Below are positions 1-12,060 of a DNA stretch of 64,000 nt, one piece after another. Each line of letters opens with the position of its first letter. Position 1 is the stretch's first letter. Under the pieces are notes generated by a model. It saw only the letters and a program-made list of their open reading frames with translations. It was not told where the DNA came from and did not search any database. Position numbers and translations under genes: made by a program. Source of the stretch: Marsupella aquatica (lineage: Eukaryota > Marchantiophyta); contig OZ316895.1 of NCBI GenBank assembly GCA_973895155.1, positions 11,036,001-11,100,000 of the forward strand, given 5' to 3'.

Positions 1-204
1 CACTTGGCTGCTAACCAGGTAATGGATAGCAAGGTGAAGCACATTGATATAAGGTACCATTTTATCAGGCAAACAGTGTCTGATAAAACTTTTGAGCTAG
101 TCAAGATTGATGGAAAGCTCAATCCCGCGGATACTTTTACCAAAGTGATTTCTTTGGAGAGTTTTTCAAGACACCGTGCTACTTTGCAAGTTTTGCAGTT
201 GTAG
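1..204 (+). CDS. Copia Pol, C-terminal RNase H end (partial)
   Basis: This is the carboxyl end of a copia polyprotein, open from the window edge to a TAG at 202-204. It shows the typical late RNase H signature: LAANQVMDSKVKHIDIRYHF, then a segment with NPADTFTK, the usual N-x-AD-x-x-TK block of copia RNase H. RNase H removes the RNA strand during reverse transcription. Unlike the related copy at 55162-59431, the YHF codons here are intact, where the other copy has a stop. Whether the upstream polyprotein is intact cannot be seen. Confidence 0.85.
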   Translation, partial: HLAANQVMDSKVKHIDIRYHFIRQTVSDKTFELVKIDGKLNPADTFTKVISLESFSRHRATLQVLQL

Positions 205-414
205 TGCAAGTAGAGTTATTTAGCAAGGTGTGATTATTTGTATATGGATTACTCATTCCTGTTAGACTACGGCTTAGTTCTAGTTAACCCTTAATTAACC
301 CTTAATATGGTTTTTAGGGGGAGACCTGGTTTGGTGATTATCTAGGACTTCCCGCTGAGGATTCCATATGGTAGCATTTAGTCCAGTCCCCAAGACAAGA
401 GTCAAGGGGGAGTT

Positions 415-758
415 TGTTAGATATTGCTCTAGTCTTGTGACTCATGAGCTAACCACAGTTAGTCTAACTCGGGTTAGGACTTAGCTGATGTTAGCGGTAG
501 TGCTGTTGTGCATAAAGCCGGGGCTGATGCTAGACCCTGGTGGAACTTAGGCTCATTGTTACGGAGCTAGTTGAGAGATAGGGAGAGCTTGTGTTGTGGA
601 TGCTTGGTATGGCCGGTCGGCCTAGAGTGTAGTAAAGTTATTGTGTGTTCACGTGGACGTAGCCCCATGTGGAGGTGAACCACGTATGTCTCTGTGTCGA
701 CTATTGTGCGTTGGATGGTTCATGGGCTTGCCGTTACGAATGTCGTCTATGCTCAACA
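415..758 (+). repeat. 3' LTR of copia family A
   Basis: A 344-bp LTR beginning TGTTAGATATTGC and ending GCTCAACA, with short inverted termini TGTT/AACA. It directly follows a polypurine tract, which fixes its identity as the 3' LTR. It aligns along its whole length with the solo LTR at 13018-13360 and with the LTR at 54620-54965. Confidence 0.93.
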
Positions 759-3100
759 AATGTGTGTAAAGTTGGTGATAAGTAATCTTTAGCCCAAATC
801 TCTCAATTCTTCATGAAGACCATACGACTTCCAAGATGCTTTTAACTAGCTCAAGGAACTCTGACTCTGTTATTTATCAAGGGAGATACTGAAGGTAAAA
901 CTTTGTTGTTAAAAATTGTATAAATTAAATTACTACTACAAGTGCATCACAGTAACCCCACCCGAGATGGTTTGGAGTAGAACCCATGTTACATGCAAAT
1001 TTAAAGCAAAACTCACTTACTACTGCAGGGTTGGGAAACGGGAGTTTGAATCCTAGTATGGACAAATAATGCCAAAGAGCCTTGACACTAGTTCTCTTTT
1101 TCAAAGCCTCAGCCTCCTGAAAAGTTAGACAATGCCAAGATTCTCATCATTGTTTGAAAGGCTTTGTGAGAAACATTCAACGAAGATGGAGGATCAAGAG
1201 GTGAAACAAGACCAACCTTGTATTTTCCCAATTATATGTGAAGTTACTAGCTATCATAGTCCCCAAAAACAAACCCATGGGTTTTTTCATGTGTGGGAAG
1301 AAGAAGTCACAACCCAGAAATGGATTATGTTTTTATTTTATTTTTTCAAGGGGAAATCTGTGAAACCCCACAAAAAGGAAACAGTCAGTCACAACATTGA
1401 ACACTAGACCTAGTATGAGTCTCAGCTCAAGTCAGCTAGTTACCACACACCCATGCCTCTCTGGGCAGAAATGGATTATGTTAAACCACTCAGTTGACTA
1501 TGATACCTGGGCTCAATGACTTTGTGTTTGAGAAACAGGCTTGTGATTGTTTGGGTGCCCATCACAAGTTTTTCAAAGATATATCAATCACTCCTCAAAT
1601 AGAAAGCACTTATTTGAACAAAATGCTTTGTCTGTAAGGGATTTCTTCTCAGATAGTATTCATGTTATGCACCAAGATTTTGTGTTTGAATCTTGATCAC
1701 AAGGTCCACTCAGGCCTTGTTTGAAGAGGAATAAACTACTTTTTTCCCACAAAGAGAACACCCCACACCTGAGTGTTCTATTCACAAATGAAAAAATTGG
1801 CCTTCAAGCAGGGAAATTGAATTTTTTTCGTAAGTAGAGAGCCATGACGCTCTATCTGAGAGTGTGTTTACAAAGGCAAAACCAGATGTTCTAACAAACA
1901 AATCCCTGGCTCTCTAACCAGAGTGTTTGTAAGGCACAACTGGAAGTTGTAATAGAAAAGATCAGGCAATGAGAGATGGAATTTGAAGCACATTTCCAAA
2001 TCGGGAAAACTAATAAAGGCCTGATAAACTGACAGGTTTGCTGTGAAGCCCCCACAGATTTCCAAACCTTGGATGGACTGGTGCAGAACAACTAAAAAGA
2101 CTTGTGTGGCAGCTTTCACAGTTTTGACTGAAATGTGACATGTAAATGGGCTCCTGGCCATTTCAAACCAGGTTCCATTAATTGACCTGGTGGAAGTCGC
2201 TGCTCATACCCAAACTACTTATACTGTTTGATGTATGTATTTTACTTCCTACAACTTCTATCACAAGTGCCTATTGCCCGATATACGTTGAAGTGCCCAA
2301 GACAGTTCGAAACAAATCTCATTTATACGCTCGAGCAGGGGTACTGAACGGATTGAACTTGGGACCAGTTGGTCACAAATCAACCCTGGCCACCTTAGCT
2401 AGCCATCAGGCCTCACTAAGGTGGTTAGAACCAGCAACGTTCCAATGCAACAGTTTGATTCAAAAGCAACTTCCAGCTCGTAAACATTCAACTATTGTTT
2501 CTTGAATTTCACATTCATCAAGAATCGTTCTCTGATCTGTCCTCCAAATGGAAAAATATCAGTGAATATTGTACTCATTTTGTCTGTTTACTTTGCAATT
2601 ATCTTACAACTTCTTAGATTCTTACGACTCCCAGTCGGCAAGATGACTGTCAAAGTGGAGAATCCGGAGACAGCTGAACTTGATGACGGAGAAAATAACA
2701 TCATTTTGATCTTAATCGACTGCACACCTCGATGCATCGATCATAAACGTTCATTTGATCTCTTGAAGCTAAACTGGAAGTGACGGCTCGTTTGATCCTG
2801 GGCAGCCTAACCAACTTGAGTTCAACTTCTTCACTTCTCAATGCCTACAGTAGTGTTTTGAGGACTTGCAGATTTATTGTAGAAGGTTTCAACAATAGGG
2901 ACTTAATTGACAAGAACAAAACAGGAGATTGTTCTATTAAACTGCTTTAACTTGGTATAGGTTGGGGTGGTCTAATTGCTTTGGCTTGAATGCTCCTGTA
3001 GGTTTTGTTCGTTGACTGAGGTTCACCTTAAGGTACAGACTTTGAAGTGTTTGGATGTTGAGAAGTAAAGGAGTGCAGCTTTTTCCCGTCAACTATTTTT
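759..3100. other. Intergenic, no gene recognised
   Basis: AT-rich sequence with only short open frames and no recognisable protein similarity or consistent splice structure. B-box-like words (for example GTTTGAATCC near 1045) are present, but no tRNA fold accompanies them. Confidence 0.6.
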
Positions 3101-3214
3101 GACACCGCAAGGAAAGGAGTTCCCAATCTAAAATACACCACTGGGTCTAGCATGTCTGACACGGCAACGAAAGGAGTTCCCAATCTTAAACACATCACTG
3201 AGTCTGGCTCGAAA
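3101..3214. repeat. Two-copy tandem duplication, 57-bp period
   Basis: Two adjacent diverged units, starting GACACCGCAAGGAAAGGAG at 3101 and GACACGGCAACGAAAGGAG at 3158. They share the interior word GGAGTTCCCAATCT. No coding potential is evident. Confidence 0.8.
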
Positions 3215-3499
3215 TGAACTCAGAGCATTTCCCCATCAAAATGAATGTGAACAGGCTACTGGGCAAAGGAAAATCTGGTGAATCTGCACTTTGCAGATGT
3301 GGTGCAAAGCGACATTTGGAATGAATTCATTCAAGAGTTGAAATCTACAACAAGCATTTGATGGGCTCCAGGTGCCTATCGACCTTCCATTGAAATAACA
3401 AGGAACTTACTCGTCAAAATTCTGTTATCTATTGAGGGGAAACCACCACCCATATTTCCAATGAGTACCATTAAGTGAGATCTGCTGCTTCAATTTGAC

Positions 3500-3690
3500 A
3501 GATCTTGAATTGATCCACAGCATGTCTCTGCCGCAGTCGCGTACGTTGTGCATTGATTCAAACCCAGGAAAGAAATCTAAAGAGATCAAGCGAGATCTTG
3601 TATTGATCCACAACAGGTTTCTTGCCTACAGTAGCTGCTTACGGTGTGCATTGATTCCAACCGTAAACAGACATCTAAGGAGATTAAACG
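3500..3690. repeat. Two-copy tandem duplication, 93-bp period
   Basis: Unit 1 begins AGATCTTGAATTGATCCAC at 3500 and unit 2 begins AGATCTTGTATTGATCCAC at 3593. Both continue through a TGTGCATTGATTC word to a matching AAATCTAAAGAGAT or ACATCTAAGGAGAT segment. Divergence is substantial. Confidence 0.75.
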
Positions 3691-3821
3691 AGAGAGCGAA
3701 GAATGGCAAATATTTTGAATTGAAATACTTGAGAAACAAATTGGACCCCCCACCAACCCCATCTGACCAAAAAAATGATCCCGACGTTTGACTAGTGTAC
3801 TTGATTGAAGTGAAACTGCTG

Positions 3822-3977
3822 CAATCAAGAAGTTGCACGGCAACGTTAAACAATCAAAAAGTTGCACGGCACGTTCAACAATCAAAAAGTTCACGGCACG
3901 TTCAACAATAAACAATCAAAAAGTTCACCGTAGTTCTACGGCACGTTAAACAATAAACAATCAAAAAGTTCTACGGC
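3822..3977. repeat. Short irregular minisatellite
   Basis: About five units built from CAATCAAAAAGTT followed by a CACGGCACGTT-type block, starting near 3822, 3851, 3879, 3912 and 3957. Unit length varies from about 28 to 45 bp because of small insertions. It lies 0.65 kb upstream of the chitinase start codon. Confidence 0.8.
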
Positions 3978-4622
3978 CCAACCGCGCGTTCCGTAACACG
4001 ATCGATCAAAGCGACATCGATACACACTGTGTTTGTCAACGCATTGAATGACGTTCTTATGTGGCAATTATCCAATAACTCACCGAAGCTGCCAGTTGAA
4101 TTGGACTACCTTCTGCTCTCATGCTATTGTAGTTATCCACCCACCACTAGCCTTGAATGAGAAGCAAATAGAGCACATAGTCTGCAGTCAAGTCTTCGGG
4201 CAGAGCAGAAAGTCAAACACACGTATGGACAGTGGAGAACGAGCTCTTCCAAGTGTGCTTGATTAGTCCTTGCTGAGCGCAGCAAGTCTTCCGCAGCAAG
4301 TCGTGCGCAACAATGTACTGTGATTCAGTCTAGCGCCCAAGAAGACTTTCTGGACTCTTGTAAGTCCTAAGGTCCCAAGTCTGAATCCCCAGGCACCCTG
4401 TCTGCCTTGTAAGTTACGACGTGTGATTCAGGCAGTCACATAAGAGGGTTCCTCGATATCTTCCTCAATCGATCCCAAGGCTCCACTGACGGATTGCTCT
4501 ATTGGAAGCTAGGCAGCTGCTTCAATTCTGGTCATTTTACGAGATAGGACTGGGAAAGTTGCGCAGGAATGTTAGCCACCAATTGAGCTGTAACGAAGCG
4601 TGCTGGATTGCTAAGAATAGGG

Positions 4623-7116
4623 ATGGGTCTCAGAAGTCGGCACACCGCGTTCGTCCTCACAAGCATTGTTGTAGCTTTAACACTGCAGCAGCACCTGCAG
4701 CTGATTTTGGCTCAGCAGGAGACGTGCGGATACAAGGCCAACTTTGCGCTCTGCCCCGGCACCCAATGCTGCTCCCAGTATGGATACTGCGGCACCACGG
4801 ACCCCTACTGCGGTGCTGGCTGCCAAAGCGGCGGATGCTCTGCAACCCAAGCGCCTCCCGCTGGTATAACACTCGGGCACGTCCTCTACGACTACATCGG
4901 GTCGAACGGAGTCAACATATTCTTCGATGACTACCCTGTCAATACCTCCACGTCCATCACCTACGTCCTCGCCCTTGCCTTCGCCATTGACATGGATAAC
5001 ACTGGCGCCACCCAGAACGGCAATTTCCAGGTTCAATGATCTCACCATTTCGTCTCGAACGCCCTCAAAATTGTTTCCTGCTTCGTGACTATTTTGCCAA
5101 GTGCAGGACTATTCCAGCACTACTTTTCTCTCGATTGCGTACGTTTAGGGTTTGTGAATGTCTCAACTTTAGAGTTCATTTTCTCAGCTTCGTGAATTGG
5201 AGGTTTTATTCACAAGAATTAGAAAAAGAATGTGCAATTGATCGATCTCTTAACCTAGCCTTGGAGAGGTCGTGAATGCCAGCCGGATGACCGCTGCTGG
5301 TCTCGCTCGTCCTCTCAAGCCAGCCGTTCAATTGTGCTCCGCGCAGGTGTCTTGGACGTCCAACCTGTCGCCCGCCGCCGCCAAGAGCTGGAGAGCGCGG
5401 TACCCCAACGTCAGACTCTCCATAGCTCTCGGCGGAGCGGGCTTCACCCATCCGGTGAACTGGTACAACCCGCCGAATCCAGAGCAATGGCTCGCAAATG
5501 CCGTGGCATCGCTGACGAGCATCGTGCAGACCTACAGCGCAGACGGGATCGACATTGACATCGAGCTGTTCCCGAATGGGAGCGACAACTTTGTGTCTCT
5601 CATCGGCAACCTGGTGACGACGCTGAAGCAGAACGGGGTGATCAAGTTTGCCTCCATAGCTCCAGGATACCCGCAGTTGGATCTTTACACAACGCTCTAC
5701 AACACGTACCCGAACGCGTTCGACATCGTGAACTACCAGCTCTACGGCGGCGAAGACCTGAACACTGTTGCCAAGTACTTGGCAAGGTACGTATGAACGA
5801 ACCACCCATTAATGCATACACATTCATACACAGTAGTAAAAGGGACCCATAACTGCACGTCTGCACATCAAAATATGACATATACAATACAATGTAAATT
5901 ATCTTTCGATACTGTTATTTTCTTTAAATAGTGCACACTGTATAATATCACATTTTATCATATTCCCACATTACATTACTTCATAGGGAACTTGTGGCTT
6001 AAGAGATCCGAGAGGCAATCCCAAAATGTTCTTCAGAATCAAATCTAATTTACTTACTGTTACTCTATATTGTGTTGCAAGTATGTGACCAATGGGCAAT
6101 GGTGTCGAAAGGGGTGCTTTAGGGTTTAGGGTTTCGAAGAAAGCGCATCAGAATTTATAAATCAGAGAAAAACAAAGTACAAACGAAAAAAGAAAGAGAA
6201 AGAGTTCCAAAGAGGACCACCACGTACCCAGAAAAAACAAGCAAGTTTAAACCTTAAAAAAACAAAGGTGTCAAACACTACATGAGAACAAACTGAATGA
6301 CTAGTGTCCACATTGGAAAATGTGACAAGAGCTAAGGGTCACATCCAATGTCCTGAGCAAATGAGACAGGAATGGCTGTCAAAGGGAGGAAAAAAAAATG
6401 TCTGCTGTACTCTCTACCACCCTTATTTGCGGATGTTAACAATATAATCATATTATTCTTGACTAACTACCCTGGGATACATGAACGACAGCAGTTTTGG
6501 GGGCCACTAGTATTACTTACTTTAGTTCAGACATAAATTCAAGGCATCTAATTTAAATGGACATTTCCATGGATCCCATGGAGGTTTGAGAATCCTATGT
6601 AGGCAAAATGTCAAAGATGAAAATCCCATTCCATCCTATTAGGGCCTAAAACTTTACAATGCCATGTGCTTGGACGGAGGTGCTCACATGAGCGCATTGT
6701 CCCATATAAACCACGAGGGCAAACAACCCACTGTGCTTGTCCTTGGGATAATAATGCTCGTGTGAGGGTTTCTGGTAATCATTTTCGTCAAATAATAGTA
6801 GAGGGACAGAAATGGAAGGATCTGTATTTTTGGGCAAGATCTTGTTTCAGATGCTCAAATTATCTAAAGCTGGACCCGTTGCATTGCGAAACAATGTAGG
6901 TACAATCAAATTATCCTCATATTTCCAGCTTCGAAGCTAGGACCGAGCACTCAAGTGTATTTGGACGATAAGACCATCACAGGCACAGATTTCTATTCAG
7001 CTGTGCAGAATATCCGAAGCTCTCATGGACTTGCATGTGTATTTTTGTGGAATGCTGACCTCTCAATGGAAAAAGACAGTTTTGGAACGGAGAAGGCTCT
7101 TTCTGGATTTCTGTAG
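4623..7116 (+). CDS. Secreted CBM18-GH18 chitinase (gene model incomplete)
   Basis: This gene probably hydrolyses chitin outside the cell (defence or wall turnover). Exon 1, 4623-5030, encodes a signal peptide (hydrophobic to about residue 30) and a hevein-type chitin-binding domain with eight cysteines at residues 35, 44, 49, 50, 56, 63, 67 and 72. Exon 2, 5347-5786, carries the GH18 barrel: SIALGG near 161-166 and catalytic DGIDIDIE at 202-209, with Glu209 as the acid/base. The donor after 5786 is AG|GTACGT. A last exon, 6929-7116, reads [14 protein letters not shown] and ends in TAG, matching the C-terminal barrel strand of the family. Exons 2 and last are out of phase when joined directly, so a short exon of length 3k+2 between 5787 and 6928 is missing from this model, or the gene is broken. 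A leucine-initiated longer frame exists, but ATG 4623 gives a clean signal peptide. Confidence 0.82.
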
Positions 7117-8028
7117 AATCACTCTGAAAACTATGAATCCAATCGTATACAGAAAACGCACAGGCATGCCCTCTTTAAGTGCGCTCTGAATTCCTGTATC
7201 ATCGATGGTCAAGGACAGTAGCTGAGCATATGATTCTGGAGCTTATCTCACCCTGTATTTAGCTTTGTGTGGTCAGCTATCATAGAATTCACAGGTTTCC
7301 ACAGACTTTCGGCCGGCAATTGTCGTATGCACTGTGTCTCCCGCTTCAATTTGTGTCGTGCATAGCAACAAGGGAAGTATCTCACACTCAAGTGGTAGAG
7401 AAATAACTTTGGTTGTAGACTTCGAAAAGTATATTTCGGATGACGAACAGAGTTTCATTTCAACTACTCTTCTGACTGACATTTGCGTGATCGTCGTCCT
7501 ATAAGGTGCATCCCAATTTGCAATTTCTGCAGGAATTCGGATACATTTCATGATATGCAGGAAATGGATGATATGCAGCTGGGGACTGAAAAGGTTTTGT
7601 TACCCACAGATGTTTCGCGTACTTTCGAAGAAACGAAGCTCCAGTCGTTGTTTGAAATATTGGTCGATCATGTTGATCCTGTAGTCTTGATTTCACTCGC
7701 GATTCTACTTCGCCTCTTATGATTCCCAACAATGAGGAAACTGTGGGCATTAACAAGTGTTTCAACTCCTTCATGTCGACGACTGCTAGACAGGTTCCCG
7801 AACATACCAGATGGCAACTCGCAGCTTGCACTGTCGTCCGCATAACGAATGCGGCATTGATTTTTCGGCATGAGGAGACCGGAGGTGCTGCCGATTGCCG
7901 AAGCTGGAGATTTTGGATTGTAGCTCATGGACCGGTTGTAGGACGAAAAGTGACTTGTTGGTGATGCGATGAGCTGAGCCGTTGCTACTGTATGTGACAT
8001 CTGAGGAGCGTAATTTCGGCAGTTCTTC
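7117..8028. other. Intergenic 3' of the chitinase, no gene recognised
   Basis: Several overlapping open frames of 60-115 codons occur on both strands between 7270 and 8070. None shows a recognisable domain, and they shadow one another. Confidence 0.5.
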
Positions 8029-8620
8029 AGAATGCACCATCGCTGGCATGTTCTCTGTCATATGTTTCAAATTCTTTCAGCCAAGAGTACACAGAAGGAG
8101 CGAATCGGATAGCTGTTCAAGCTACGGAATGATGTGGAGTCTACTCATGCGAGAAAGGAATTCCAGTGTGCCTCGAAGCCGGTGGTAACCCCTACTGAAT
8201 CTTGGCCAACATTTGGTGAGTCACCACTTGACTCAGGATGCACCATGGCTGTCATGTGCTCTGTCATATGTTTCAGATTCTTTCTTTAGCAGCTAGAAGT
8301 ACGCAGAAGGAAAGAATTTCTTTCCTGGCGCGGGCCTCACCGGCTTTCTTTTGCACTTCGACCTTTGGTCCTCTTGTGGTGTTGCCCACCTATGTTTGTA
8401 TGGTGTCTTTGTGAATGGAATTCAAAAATGTTTTTCTGTGAATGGAATTCAAAAAATCTTTCAAGGCAAAAAAGAAAGAATTAGATAACTGTAAAAGCTA
8501 CAGAATGATGTGGAGGTTACCCATCATGCGAGAAAGGAACTCCAGCGTGCCTCGAAGCCGTTTGTAACCATAGTGACTCTTGGCCAACATTTGGTGAGTC
8601 ATCACTTGACCTTAGCAAAG
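8029..8620. repeat. Diverged segmental tandem duplication
   Basis: The segment 8029-8236 (AATGCACCATCGCTGGCATG through GGCCAACATTTGGTGAGTC) recurs from 8237 to about 8615, with an extra block of roughly 170 bp (about 8313-8480) in the second copy. Shared words include CATATGTTTCA, CATGCGAGAAAGGAA, GTGCCTCGAAGCCG and TGGCCAACATTTGGTGAGTC. The inserted block holds its own small repeat (TGTGAATGGAATTCAAAAA twice). Confidence 0.8.
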
Positions 8621-11614
8621 TGCTTTCTAGATCACTCGTGTGATTATCGTGTCCATCAGGGCAGACCACAAAAAGGGGGGACAAAACAAAGTGCACCAGA
8701 AGTCAAAGTGCCAGAAGCCGAGGGCCTCCTGTGCCAAGATAGAGGCTAAGCCTCAGCAAAGAGTCAACAAAGAGACAACTAAACATGACGTTGGACTATT
8801 GTGGGGGAGGAGCACAATCCTAAAGAGAAGACCGGCCACATAAACAACCCCTGCTGGTAATCACACATCAAAATGTGGCTGCATTCATTGATTGAAAGAA
8901 AAAAACTAGGATTATCATGGTATGCTAAGGTGTCGTACATTGTATATGTCATATTTTGTGTGCACTTACCGAGATCCATAAACAACCTTGGCAGGGGGCC
9001 ACCTAGTGGGTCATTGACAAAAATGAGTCTCGTCGATCTAATTACAATTTAAACCACTACCTTGCAAACAGCTAAAAGAGCCTTGTCCATCTAACTACAT
9101 GTCACAATTACAAAAACAAAACATGTCAAACCACTACCTTGCAGCAGCTAAACTCAGGGAAGTCACGTCTCTTTGAAGAAACAGCTTCTTACTATCCTAT
9201 CCCCTAAACTGGTAGCAATACTAACTTGCCCCAACAGTAATTTAAAAATCAGGTTATTCTTCATTGTGTATGGTTTTGATTGAAGCCCCACCGGCCCCAA
9301 TAGTATCTTCACCCTAGACCAGATTTCCTCATCTAATGATCACTGGAATGCAGCTGTGGACTATTGTGTACAAGGAACGATTTTCATGTTTTGGTCCCCT
9401 TGTTTCCTCCATTTCTAGGGTTGGCAGGGTAAACTTGGATAAATTATGAGCTTTCACATGTCCCCATCCAATTATGTATCATTTTGGGTGAATCTACATA
9501 CAGAATGAGGGGCAATTGATCATTAAACTCAAAATATCTGCCACCGACCCTAAACCTGGTGAATCGAGGCAACTAAAATAAATCAATAATATCTTCAATA
9601 AAATGTCTAATGCATTATGTTATCCTCCCCAAACCTGGTAGGATAGGATCCGTCTTGTGATGCCGCCTTGTGATGAGTTGGGGCCTGGAAAGTTGAAAAA
9701 GGTGTCAGCAACCTAGCAACCTACTGTAGTTTTTAATGGCGAGAATCTACTTGTGAGGTGGGCGGAGGCATGCTCAAGTTTCTGGAGTATGGAGTCCCTA
9801 GCCATCGGGGCCATCGGGGCCATCAGGCCATCAGGGGGCCACCGACGCCACGTGCTACGACAGAGCCGAGCCACACGAGCGAGGTCTACTGCACTCTGCA
9901 GCCTGCAGGAGAGGCCTCATAATTGCAAGGAAAGATGAACAGTTATTGACATCACGTCATTCTGTGGTTTGGAAAGTGCATCTTGGAGTTTCCGCTTTCC
10001 TTGCATGCCATGCCGTGTCAAGGAGCGCCGCAAAACACTCGAATATATTAGATCGAAGTAGCTGAATTTTTAAGGTTTATTCTTCGCCAGCGTGATTTTC
10101 CTAGTTTTCAAACGACACCTTCTGTGAAAGAGAAGAATGATGCTAGGAACATTCTGCATTTCATGTCCTTATTAGTTTACTTGCTATTCTCAGATCTCCC
10201 TGCATCCCTGCATAACTAGATTCTGGCTATAGTGGGCAGAAATCTAACTAAATTTGCGCGTGAAAGACTTTCTAAAGAGGTAGAATCTGGCTAATTTGTG
10301 CCACTGAAAAAACCCTACGTCAAAGTTCAAATAAGCACAGAATGATCATGTCGTCCCTGGTCAGATTCTTCATGCCTAAAGAAAAATTGAAGCGACCTTT
10401 GGCAACATTTTCTACGTTGTGACCCAAGTGGAATAGACATTCAGGAAATCTTCTAGTTTGATCTAGCTTCGAGAATTGGCAGTCACTATATTGCCATGCT
10501 GTTTTGTTAAGAACTTTGCCACTAATTAATTCATTGTCACCCTTTTCCGCTATTTTCTTTTAAACTAGGCAAACTCCCTAGAAACTTTATAACACAGGAA
10601 CATTTGAGTGAACCAAAGACTTCATTCTAAGAGGAGGAGACAGGAGAAAGCAATTGACCGGGCTAATTGGAGCCTTGGGGCTTTCACTTTTCGCAAAATT
10701 GGTATATCATGTGCAACAAAGAATAGTGTCATTTTATTTATTTTAAAGTGAAGACTTTAAAAGTTTTGCTGAAATACTTTAGGTTCTTTTGATGCATCTT
10801 AGGATGCTAACACACCCCAGATGCACAAAAAGAACATCATGGAAACTTGGAAGTGTAACTGACTAACTTAAACCGTTGCTTAAAGTGCACATTGTCACCA
10901 TTAATTATCAAATTATGATTTCATTTGTCAATCTAAAATATCCAAGGACATGCATATTTTTTTGTGACTGGTGTGCACCCTCATCCACCATCCAGTTTGC
11001 TACTCAAGGATTGATCAATGCCTCAATCAATCAGATCTTATGCTAGAGTTAGTGTGAGAGTCAGTTGTTTTTTTTTTGTAAATGCATTAAAGATAAAGAA
11101 ATGACTTATTATAATCCCAAAAGTAAATAAAAGAGTTAAAAGAGGCTTTTTTTTTAGCACGGATTCTTTGTTGTTTGGCATGTTAAATTGTTAATGGACT
11201 CCGTAATTAACCTCAACACCCATCCTTATTATATATGACAAGTGACTACCAAAGGTATGTCAAGATTCCACTTTAAGAGTGTTGTGCTGGCAACTTGGGA
11301 GAACTTGGGAGAATAAATTAAATCATATTTAGTGGATGGTGAGAAAATTGGATTCAGGAATGGTATATATCTCAACTGCATATCCAATGACAACAGGTGT
11401 ATATTCTTCCAACTTCAAAAGTATGAGGTATCGGGTTAGTGTAGATAAATCATAGACGGTGATAAACATTCGTTGGGTACACTAATCAAGATGAATATTT
11501 AGTATAATGTTTTGTTTTAAAGATGAATAATTCGTGGCACTGCTCGAGTATAGAGAACGAGGATTGAGACCAAAACAAATCACAAGTATCCCGTGGTGAT
11601 AGTCCCTTCTCCTA
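8621..11614. other. Intergenic, no gene recognised
   Basis: AT-rich and free of long open frames. Near 9795-9835 there is a small GGCCATCGGGGCCATCAGG-like repetition. I see nothing else that can be supported. Confidence 0.6.
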
Positions 11615-11725
11615 AGCTACCCTAGGTTACATGCATGCTCTCTAGATGACTGGATATACTAGTCAGCTACCCTACGTTCCATCCTCAAAAGCTGAAACGT
11701 GAGCTACCCTACGTTGCATGCTCCA
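11615..11725. repeat. Three short copies of an AGCTACCCTA word
   Basis: AGCTACCCTAGGTTACATGC (11615), AGCTACCCTACGTTCCATCC (11665) and AGCTACCCTACGTTGCATGC (11702) repeat a 20-base word at spacings of 50 and 37 bp. Confidence 0.65.
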
Positions 11726-11789
11726 AAGAAGATTGTTTGTTGACAGGTGGATTCCTTTCCATTTCAAGACCAACCAAAAAACTATGTAT

Positions 11790-12060
11790 TGTTGAAACAC
11801 CACGACATGAAAATGACCAATCTTCTCATTCATAGGAAAAGACTTTATACAAGAGGTAGTTACTAAGGATGTTAGGGTAACTACCTAAAGGAGGAGGTTT
11901 AACCCTGGTTAATGGTAGACTCAATCTTGGGTTGTAACACTCCCCCTTGGGTGCACCATAAAAATGTTATGGTGCAACCATCAAGTCTACCATATTTGAA
12001 GTTAAATTATTGTCTCTCTAAGATATGGCCTAATGAAAATGAGAAGAAGGGGGGGGGGAT
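11790..12060 (-). mobile_element. Short LTR plus 3' internal end of a second copia-type element (family B), minus strand
   Basis: On the minus strand, a roughly 150-bp LTR (11790-11939) starts TGTTACAACCC and ends TTTCAACA. It contains a TATA-like TTGTATAAAG. Immediately upstream on that strand is CCAAGGGGGAG, a typical polypurine tract, and the adjoining 3' internal sequence continues to about 12060, where a G-run occurs. No 5' LTR or coding domain was found nearby, so this is a truncated element. Confidence 0.65.

Larger units (their letters stand above)
1..758 (+). mobile_element. 3' end of a Ty1/copia LTR retrotransposon (family A)
   Basis: The left edge of the window cuts into a plus-strand copia element. 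Visible parts are the end of the RNase H domain (1-204), a 3' non-coding stretch (205-401), a polypurine tract (about 402-414, a run containing AAGGGGGAG) and the complete 3' LTR (415-758). The coding end and non-coding stretch match the minus-strand family A copy at 54620-60272, except for a short extra AT-rich insertion near 285-305. The 5' part and 5' target duplication lie outside the window. The five bases after the LTR are AATGT. Confidence 0.92.

Noticed and set aside
4502-4930. Open frame of 142 codons overlapping the chitinase first exon
   Set aside because: It is a different frame of the same sequence. The hevein cysteines and signal peptide are in the 4623 frame.
6117-6135. Two telomere-type TTTAGGG units in a chitinase intron
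   Set aside because: Two units are too few for an interstitial telomere and fit a common plant telo-box word by chance.
6847-6900. Candidate missing chitinase exon (after TTTCAG, ending before GTAGGT)
   Set aside because: Its phase does not fit the last exon, and the encoded peptide does not resemble the GH18 family at this position.
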